Source of the DNA: a virus
IMG/VR virus record: IMGVR_UViG_3300033141_003865
Span: 1 to 35,412 of that record
DNA: 35,412 nt
Strand: one strand, 5' to 3'
Part shown: positions 29,865 through 35,412 of the stretch, piece after piece
How positions within the stretch are numbered: position 1 is the stretch's first letter
How the letters are laid out: every line of letters begins with the position of its first letter
Notes under the pieces: model-generated
Told to the model about the DNA's origin: nothing
What the model saw: the letters and a program-made list of their open reading frames with translations, nothing else
The model's database searches: none
Program-made: the position numbers and the translations under genes

Positions 29865-32615
29865 TTAAAATGGTACAGTTGTTTTATTATCTTGTTCAAT
29901 ATAATCAGCTATATTTTGTAAATTTTCAGGTAAATTATTTCTATTAAATTTTAAACTATGCTCTTTTTTTCAGTTCATTCAAATAGTCATTCTACTAGCA
30001 ACAGCTCAATATTCACTAATCATATATTTTTTTAAATCTCTATTACTTGCTTCTCTACCTTGAATTTGTCTTTGTTTTACTTGAAATCTAGAATATAATT
30101 GACTATAAAATATTTGTACTGAATCATCTGTAACCTTAACAAAGCCGTCAGTAGGTCTTATTGCATTAGTTCAGTCATCAGAATATAAATCATTTATAAC
30201 ACCAAAGAAATAATTAACAATATCTTCATCTTCTTCATCAGTAATTTTATCATTAATAATTTGTAAAATTTTTTCAAACCATTCTTTAATAAATTCTTCA
30301 TCTTTAATTAAATTTTTCTTTAATACAATTGTATTGTAGAAAAAGAATCAAGTAATTACTGGTAAATAAACATTTAATATCCTTTTTTCAAGACCAAATT
30401 CGTTTATTAATTTCTTTTTCATGTAATTAAACATCTTTTCATACTTTCTAGCCATTTCTTGAAAGTCATTTTTTTCTAAAATCATTCTTAAAATACTTCA
30501 ATATTTTCAGCTTCTTTTAACTATTTCTTCATAAATATTAGGACCTGTTCTTTTGTTTGAAACATTTATTAAACAAACTCTTGAAAATAAAGCGTCATCA
30601 ATAGGAGCTTGTTCTCCTGAAAGTATTAAAGTTGCATTAATATCATAATTTTCAACTTTTAACCCTTTACTTCAAATACTTCATTTATTTAAAGCTCATT
30701 TATTACTACCATTTCTATCAAATACAGTTTTATAAAAACCGTTTTTTTCTCTTGTTTTTTTACCGTTTTTATATTCATCACTCCAAACAGGTAAACTAGA
30801 AACTTCACTTAAATTAAATTGATCTACAAAAACATTATCTTCTTCAGCTGAATAAACTGAATCTTCTAGCCCTAATACTCTTAAAGCATGACTTGTAGCC
30901 ATAGTTTTACCACTACCTTTTTTACCTGAAACAAATAAAATAGGAAACGGTTTTAAAACTTTTTTTAAATTATTCACAAACAAAGAAGAAATTAGAAATC
31001 ATAGAACTAAATCACCTTGCTTACCACTAAATAAATGTCTGAAATCATCAATTATAAAATTTCAAATATCTTTATCGTAATAATCTTGATCTTGAAACAT
31101 AGGTAAATTTTTTCTAGTCGTAATAACTGATTTTAATTTTCTTTGTCAAATATCAACAACATTTAATTCGTTAAATTCAATAAATTCTTTATTAAAAATA
31201 ATTCACTCATCAAAAACCCAAGAGTCAAATTCAGGTACATAACCTTTTTTGTCTACAACTTTTGTATTTTTTATATTAATTCATTTATGAATATATCTAA
31301 GTAATCACTCTAAAGCTAAAGGTTTCATATCATAAGTACTAAAACTTGTTTCAAGTCCTTTTACAATTGTTTTAAATCCTCTCACATCAGCTACATCTTT
31401 TGGCTGAAATTCCCCAAAAACTGTTTTTTCTCAATTAGTTAATTTTAAAACTAAAATTTTTATAGTATTATTATTACTATCAAATTCAATAATATCTTCA
31501 ATAGAAATTTTGAAATTAGTAATTTTTATTTCTTTTATATCATCTTTAAAAGCCTGAATAATATAGTAACCGTCTTCTTTTTCTATAATTAAATTCTCAT
31601 CTCCCTCGTCATCAATACCGTCAGAAACTTTAGAATTTGAAATTAATTTATCAAAATCTTTTTTTCCATAACCCATTTCAAAAAGATCATTTACATCAAA
31701 TTTACTTTTTCCCTCAATTTCAGGGTAAGCAATTTCTTTAATAGGTCTATTTAAATCTTTTGAAAGTAATTTATTTGCTTTTTTTCAAGCTGGGTCATTA
31801 TCATAAAAACTAATAACTTCTTTAGTACTTTTTAATAATTGTTTTAATTTATCTCTATTTGAATTTACACCACCCAAATTACAGATAACACTTTTAAAAC
31901 CTAAGAATTTTAAAACTATATAGTCACAAGGTCATTCACAAATAATAACACTATTTCCGTCCAAAAAAGAATATAATAAACCAGTTTTACTACCTTTAAC
32001 AGTCCCCTCTTTTACTGGGTCTAATTGTCATCTTGGTATTACTTCCCCGTCAGTTCTTCTAAATTTAGCACCAATTAATTTATTATTTTCATCTAATTCA
32101 GGAAAAATAATAAAATCTTTATTACCATGATCTTCACCTAAATAATTATTTTCAGAAAATCAAAACTCTTTTGCTATTTCATTTAATATTTCTTTATTTT
32201 CTTGTATTTGTTCAAAACTAAAACCTCTAGTTTTTAGAAATCTACCAAAACCTATATTACCTCCAGTCATTCTAAAATCTTCAAAATTTTCTAATAATTC
32301 AATTCTTTTAGGACTTTTTTTAAATTCTTTTTTTTCTTCTACAATTCCAAACTTATCACACAAACTTTTTATAGCAGGTCAATTTTCCATATTATAAAAG
32401 TTCATTTGAAAATCAATTATAGAACCTCCTCATAATCTTCAAGAATAATCAAAGTATCATTTATTATTATCTTTATAAACCAATAAACTAGGTGTTTTAT
32501 CGTCTTTACCTGATTTAAATCTATAACCTTCAATTTCTTTTTTTCAATTTTGTCAAAGACTAGCCTGTATATATTCAAGTAAATTTTTTTCTTTTAATTG
32601 TTGTATAGCCTCCAT
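29865..32615 (-). CDS. primase-helicase (916 aa)
   Basis: This is the second longest protein and the likely replication initiator. Residues 1-85 resemble a CHC2 primase N-domain (DKTPSLLVYKDNNKGYFDYS, then GRLGGGSIIDF) but lack the zinc cysteines. A TOPRIM core follows: VIICEGPCDYIVLKFLGF (about 215-235) and VISFYDNDPAGKKANKLL (DxD about 268). Residues 540-760 are an AAA+/SF3-like helicase with Walker A GKKGSGKT (564-571), LPVWSDEYKNG and an arginine-finger region ILSGEQAPIDDALFSRVCLI. One protein thus makes primers and unwinds DNA. It lies beside the GGTACC repeat array, the candidate origin. Confidence 0.88.
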
Positions 32616-32764
32616 TATTTATTTTTGGTTACAAAATAAAATCAAACTTTATCATTCTCAGAGAAAAAAACTATTTTGTGTTTTCTTTTTTCAACTGCGT
32701 CTGTTAATTGTTTTAAACTATTTTGTACCTTTTTACTTCTTAATAGTATTTTTATTCACTCCAT
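32615..32764 (-). CDS. small basic protein upstream of primase (49 aa)
   Basis: This 49-residue lysine-rich protein (MEGIKILLRSKKVQNSLKQL at its start) has a stop that shares its first base with the primase ATG, indicating coupled translation. It is the first gene of the primase operon after the attenuator-like leader. Function unknown; small nucleic-acid binding protein by charge. Confidence 0.5.
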
Positions 32765-32903
32765 AAATTTATATTATAAGATAACAAAAAAACACCGCTC
32801 ATCACAACAGTGTTTTTGCCCTCTATACCCAAACGGTATTTTAGAAAAAAAATGTGATAAGTATAGAGAATTAGAATTTACTTTGTATTGCATTTCCTAA
32901 CGC
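32765..32903 (-). ncRNA. leader RNA / attenuator of the primase operon
   Basis: Transcripts from P2 would begin near 32903. Two hairpins follow: CUCUAUAC/GUAUAGAG (32861-32868 with 32821-32828) and a terminator-type stem AAAAACACUG/CGGUGUUUUU (ten pairs including one U-G; 32808-32817 with 32788-32797) followed by U residues. The loop of the first carries AUCACA (32853-32858) and the loop of the second UGUGAU (32801-32806), perfectly complementary, so the loops could kiss. This would either end transcription as a short RNA of about 115 nt or act as an attenuator for the primase operon. The U-G pair exists only on the minus strand. Confidence 0.6.
32786..32817 (-). terminator. intrinsic terminator inside the primase operon leader
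   Basis: The 10-bp stem AAAAACACUG/CGGUGUUUUU with loop UUGUGAUGAG is followed by a U run. It lies between promoter P2 and the first gene, so it must be bypassed or regulated for primase expression. It is also a weaker terminator in the opposite direction. Confidence 0.65.
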
Positions 32904-32909
32904 TCATTT

Positions 32910-32937
32910 ATTATAATAATTTTTGCAGTAAATGCAA
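32910..32937 (-). promoter_or_regulatory. promoter TTGCAT-16-TATAAT with TTGCA-N5-TGCAA operator (P2)
   Basis: On the minus strand the -35 TTGCAT (32932-32937) and -10 TATAAT (32910-32915) are 16 bp apart. The palindrome TTGCA-GTAAA-TGCAA (32923-32937; TTTTGCA/TGCAAAA at full length) covers the -35, exactly as in P1. Both early operons are thus probably under one repressor or activator. Confidence 0.75.
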
Positions 32938-32988
32938 AACTTTTTTATAAAAAAAATAAGTTGGCTTAAATTAGCTATTACTTTAAGT

Positions 32989-33297
32989 GGTACCGAAAAA
33001 AACGGTACTCCAAAACAAAAACGGTACCTAAAATGGTACCAAAAAATGGCTTATTCTAGGTTAAAAGTCGGGTTAGTACCGTAAGTACCATGTTTTTTTT
33101 AACTTTCTTAGGGGAAGTGTGTTTTACCATTTTCCTTAAAATCATAGGGGGTAAGTGGTAAATCGTCTATCTATATAAAGCATAGGCATTTTTTACGGTA
33201 CTCGCGGTACCAAACGGGGTTTTAGGCAATTAAGAGCCAAAAAATGGTACCGTTTTCGCTTTTTAAAAGTGGTACCAGTACCGTTTTTTTCGGTACC
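32989..33297. repeat. GGTACC iteron-like array, candidate replication origin or partition site
   Basis: Twelve copies of GGTACC or one-base variants (GGTACT/AGTACC) occur in 309 bp, starting at 32989, 33004, 33023, 33035, 33075, 33084, 33197, 33206, 33246, 33271, 33277 and 33292. They are mostly paired, 6 to 15 bp apart. The outermost pairs, GTACCG-A7-CGGTAC (32990-33008) and GTACCG-T7-CGGTAC (33278-33296), are exact reverse complements of each other, so a 21-bp inverted repeat closes the array. There is no reading frame. It is bounded by promoters P2 and P3 and lies next to the primase-helicase gene. Binding sites for a replication initiator, repressor or partition protein are possible. Confidence 0.75.
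33239..33277 (-). terminator. terminator-like hairpin built from two GGTACC repeats
   Basis: In the minus-strand RNA UGGUACC pairs with GGUACCA (33271-33277 with 33245-33251), a perfect 7-bp stem with a 19-nt loop, followed by six U. RNA started at P3 could end here, giving a short RNA of about 60 nt. Confidence 0.5.
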
Positions 33298-33304
33298 TCA
33301 TTTT

Positions 33305-33332
33305 TTTATACTATGATTTTATATAATGTCAA
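33305..33332 (-). promoter_or_regulatory. strong promoter TTGACA-16-TATAAA reading into the GGTACC array (P3)
   Basis: The -35 is the perfect consensus TTGACA (33327-33332) and the -10 is TATAAA (33305-33310), 16 bp apart. The start site would fall at about 33298, the very edge of the outer GGTACC inverted repeat, so a protein bound there would control initiation. No gene follows directly; the transcript runs into the array. Confidence 0.65.
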
Positions 33333-33368
33333 AAAATTATACAACATTTTTAAGCTTTGTAAAACAAG

Positions 33369-33406
33369 AAAAAAAGGTAAAATTTTTCGTTTTTTTACCT
33401 TTTTTT
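33369..33406 (-). terminator. bidirectional terminator after the membrane-anchored hydrolase
   Basis: The 14-bp stem AAAAAAAGGTAAAA / TTTTACCTTTTTTT with a 10-nt loop is flanked by T runs in both orientations. It ends the lysis block 10 bp past the hydrolase stop and insulates it from the control region. Confidence 0.7.
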
Positions 33407-33416
33407 GTCATATTTT

Positions 33417-34124
33417 TTACTTTTTTGTTAAAATTTCTAGTTCATTATACATATTCCAGTATCTTTTTATTACGAATTTTATGTATCTATTTTCTATTTC
33501 TACTGAATCCCCTGACCAATTTCTAATAAATTGTTCTATATTTCTATTTTTATGTCATTTAAAATAATTATTTTTATGTCCTATTAAATATTTTTCAGCA
33601 AAATATATTTGTCATTCATACCTAGAATCAAATTTAATAAAATTTCAATATTTACTTCTCATTCCATGACAATTATTTTCTTCTATACATTTTCTACTAG
33701 AATAAAATCAAGATTCATAAGCTCAAATTATTCACATCATAGTAGCACATCTAATAACTGGATCTTGTGATTTATGAATATATGTATTATCAATAAAATA
33801 TTGGTGTTTTACATAAACCCTAGCACATACCTCTAATCTTATTTTTCTAGCGTAATCCTTATAATTATCTACTCAATAATAAGTGTATTCACTATTTATT
33901 TGGTCGTTATTAGAAGCATTTGTATTTTCAGGTGTTAATATACCCCAACCAAATAAAGAAACTATAATAAACCAAATTATCCCTGCTGTACTTATATATT
34001 TTTTCATATTTTCTATAATTAAATTTTTATTTTCTCTTTGTTCGCAATATTCTTTAGCTATAACATATTTTAAATCAATTGTCATAGGTCTATTTAATTT
34101 TTTAGTTTGTGTTTTATTTATCAT
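33417..34124 (-). CDS. membrane-anchored wall hydrolase, lysozyme/glucosaminidase-like (235 aa)
   Basis: This 235-residue protein has a basic cytoplasmic N-terminus, one transmembrane helix (about residues 46-63, AGIIWFIIVSLFGWGIL), then an external domain. MGIIGAYESGFYSS with Glu137, followed by NNCHGMRSKYG, FDSRYEGQIYFAEKYL and a C-terminal RNWSGDSVEIENRYIKFV, resembles glucosaminidase/transglycosylase domains ('..S.yESg.g......n.fGir......F.s...g......l......Y'). UGA provides the Gly of YESGF. As an anchored hydrolase it could act at entry, lysis or virion exit from an episymbiotic host. Exact bond specificity is not resolved. Confidence 0.68.
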
Positions 34125-34152
34125 AATTTTATTTTTATTTTTGTAAAGTAAT

Positions 34153-34236
34153 TGTTACATTCGTGTAACATTTTTATTAGTTGCAATATGTTATGATTTT
34201 GTCGTTATTGTAACACAATATTTTTTTATGTTACAA
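34153..34236 (-). promoter_or_regulatory. promoter with TGTTACA operator cluster for the hydrolase gene
   Basis: There are four half-sites. TGTTACA-TTCG-TGTAACA (34153-34170) forms a perfect 7-bp inverted repeat around UUCG-like TTCG, in the 5' leader. TTGTAACA (34208-34215) and TGTTACAA (34229-34236) form an 8-bp inverted repeat 13 bp apart. On the minus strand TTGTAA (34231-34236) and TACAAT (34207-34212), 18 bp apart, can serve as -35 and -10, so operators cover both. A dedicated repressor for this hydrolase is implied. Confidence 0.55.
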
Positions 34237-34263
34237 ATTATTACTTATCATTTACATAAATTA

Positions 34264-34392
34264 CTACTTATCAATTTTTTCTTCCCAATTAATCAACATA
34301 TCTTGATTAATTTCTTTTAATTCTTGTTTTGTTTCTTCTATTATTTCATTATAGAATTTTTTGGAAACTTTCATTTTTCATAATTTCACCAT
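34264..34392 (-). CDS. very small helical protein (42 aa)
   Basis: This 42-residue charged protein (MVKLGKMKVSKKFYNEIIEE at its start; TAG stop) is predicted as one amphipathic helix. A second in-frame ATG at residue 7 would give 36 residues. It lies between two operator-like palindromes, at 34208-34236 and 34417-34434, and could be the small regulator that binds them, but no HTH is visible. Alternatively it is not translated. Confidence 0.4.
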
Positions 34393-34416
34393 TTGTTTTT
34401 GTTTTAAAAAATTAAG

Positions 34417-34434
34417 TGTCTGTTGCAACTGACA
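34417..34434. promoter_or_regulatory. near-perfect 18-bp palindrome TGTCTGTTGCAACTGACA
   Basis: TGTC-T-GTTGCAAC-T-GACA is symmetric at 16 of 18 positions. It lies between the amidase terminator and the 42-aa gene, where no other coding is seen, and contains TTGCAA like the P1 -35/operator. It is probably an operator for a dimeric regulator. Confidence 0.5.
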
Positions 34435-34457
34435 ATATAATAGTAACATTTCATAAT

Positions 34458-34489
34458 AAAAAAAACAACTATCTGTTAAAATAGCTGTT
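34458..34489 (-). terminator. intrinsic terminator after the amidase gene
   Basis: AACAGCUAU pairs with AUAGUUGUU (nine pairs, one G-U) around an 8-nt loop, followed by eight U on the minus strand. It lies 26 bp after the amidase stop. The T run on the plus side is shorter. Confidence 0.75.
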
Positions 34490-34514
34490 TTTATTACTTT
34501 ATTGTATAAAAATA

Positions 34515-35168
34515 TTATACAATATTCTTAATTTTTTCTAATTTTTCTTTAAAAATTTTGTTTTCTTCTTTTAATTTTATATTTTCTTTTCTTAATATTT
34601 CTACTTCAGAAAGGTCTTTGAATCAAATATATTGTTTTAATCAATTGTATAATCAATCAGAAAAGCTAATTATATTAGATTTAAGAACTTTCCTATCTTT
34701 TTCAGTATCAATAAACCCGCATTCAAAAATAATAGCAAGAGGGATAGTATTTTTAATAATATACAACTGTTTTCACTCCTTAACTCATCTATTTTTTAAT
34801 CATGTAGTTTTTATGGTATTAATAATTAAGTCTTTAGATAAATTATAAGCTGGATCGTATCAGTCATAAATTAAAGATTCTATTCAAGTTCCTCATCAAG
34901 CGTTTGTATGTACTTCGATCAATAAAGAATTTTCAAGAGTATATCAATTATCTTTACATATTTTATTTACTAATTCTGTTTTTGATTCAAGAGAAACTTC
35001 ATCAATTCAAATTAAAATAATATCAATATCTTTTACATTTTTGATTTTATTATATAAATCAGTAGAAATTTCTTTTACTAAATCTCTCTCAATTAATCAA
35101 TTATTCTCAGCTCATGGATTAAATTTACTATGTCATGCAATAATAAAAATTGCTTTAATATTTTTCAT
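34515..35168 (-). CDS. N-acetylmuramoyl-L-alanine amidase (Amidase_3 endolysin, 217 aa)
   Basis: This endolysin cleaves the bond between N-acetylmuramic acid and L-Ala of peptidoglycan. The zinc ligands and catalytic Glu of the Amidase_3 family are in place: IIAGHSKFNPGAENNGLIE with His13 and Glu27, EVHTNAGGGTGIES with His87, and LAIIFECGFIDTEKD with Glu149. UGA supplies the Gly of AGHS. The domain ends about residue 180; residues 184-217 are a coiled coil (VEILRKENIKLKEENKIFKE) that could oligomerise. No signal peptide is visible, so export depends on the holin. The metallopeptidase gene ends 3 bp before its ATG. Confidence 0.93.
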
Positions 35169-35171
35169 AAT

Positions 35172-35412
35172 TTATTTTTTACTAAAATAATTTAACATCG
35201 ATCTAGCTAATTTAATTTTATCATCTAAATAATTATTATATTTACCATGATTAAATCATTGAGCGCAACACCGAGCGAAATCCTCGTTAGCATTTCTCGA
35301 TCATGCTACTGAAACATATTTATTAACTTTATATTTAGTTAATCAAAAAATATTTAATATTGTTATTAATTTTCAATTACTGATTATTCCCCAAATTAAT
35401 TTAGATATTCTA
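35172..35412 (-). CDS. HExxH zinc metallopeptidase, C-terminal part (see 1-311)
   Basis: This is the 3' part of the gene whose 5' part is at 1-311; bases 35299-35412 repeat bases 1-114. It contributes the third-ligand segment SRNANEDFARCCAQGFN (Glu109) and a charged C-terminal helix ending LNYFSKK, TAA. The frame is continuous across the junction, which shows that the molecule is circular or circularly permuted. Confidence 0.75.
35299..35412. repeat. 114-bp terminal repeat identical to bases 1-114
   Basis: The last 114 bases equal the first 114 exactly. They lie inside the metallopeptidase gene, which joins in frame. This is most simply an assembly overlap of a circular or circularly permuted genome of about 35,298 bp. 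Confidence 0.95.

Noticed and set aside
32989-33297. CRISPR array
   Set aside because: The repeats are 6-bp palindromes with irregular spacing from 6 to over 100 bp and no spacers of constant length.
33244-33567. Plus-strand frame of 107 codons in the control region
   Set aside because: It runs over GGTACC repeats, a terminator and the end of the hydrolase gene; Phe/Ile/Lys-rich low-complexity sequence, no start context.

Overview
This window looks like a complete circular genome of a tailed siphovirus-type phage. It is AT-rich, and every gene I can support lies on the minus strand. The first and last 114 bases are identical and one gene reads cleanly across the junction, so the unit is a circle of about 35,298 bp with a 114-bp assembly overlap.

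The genetic code is the key to reading it. With the standard code nearly every gene is broken by in-frame UGA. Read as glycine (translation table 25), long intact proteins appear, and UGA falls on invariant glycines: the Walker A loops of the large terminase, the PIF1-type helicase and the SF2 helicase, the QxxGRxxR motif of the SF2 helicase, and the GHS motif of the amidase. UGG is used separately for Trp. The host is therefore probably an Absconditabacterium (SR1) or a Gracilibacterium, the lineages known for UGA=Gly. All product calls below use that code.

Layout in the direction of transcription, from high to low coordinates. (1) A 650-bp control region (32765-33416) holds about twelve GGTACC-type repeats, two promoters and short-RNA-like terminators. 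(2) A replication and early block (20789-32764) encodes primase-helicase, SF2 helicase, a RecU-like nuclease, a roughly 490-nt structured RNA behind an operator-promoter, an SSB-like protein, an SMC/RecF-like ATPase, an excisionase-like HTH protein, a PIF1-like helicase and many small proteins. (3) Tandem promoters (20671-20782) precede the late block: small terminase, small genes including a superinfection immunity protein, a structured RNA leader, large terminase, portal, prohead protease fused to a scaffold, major capsid, head-tail connectors, major tail protein, tape measure, distal tail, baseplate and fibre proteins. (4) A lysis block follows: holin, small proteins, a HExxH metallopeptidase, an Amidase_3 endolysin and, behind its own operator cluster, a membrane-anchored second wall hydrolase at 33417-34124, which closes the circle.

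No integrase, tRNA, CRISPR array or DNA polymerase was recognised. The most unusual signals are three noncoding RNA regions: the terL leader with an anti-Shine-Dalgarno loop, the 490-nt RNA before the SSB gene, and the leader/attenuator before the primase operon. The GGTACC array and the near absence of UGA-glycine in the major capsid gene are also notable.
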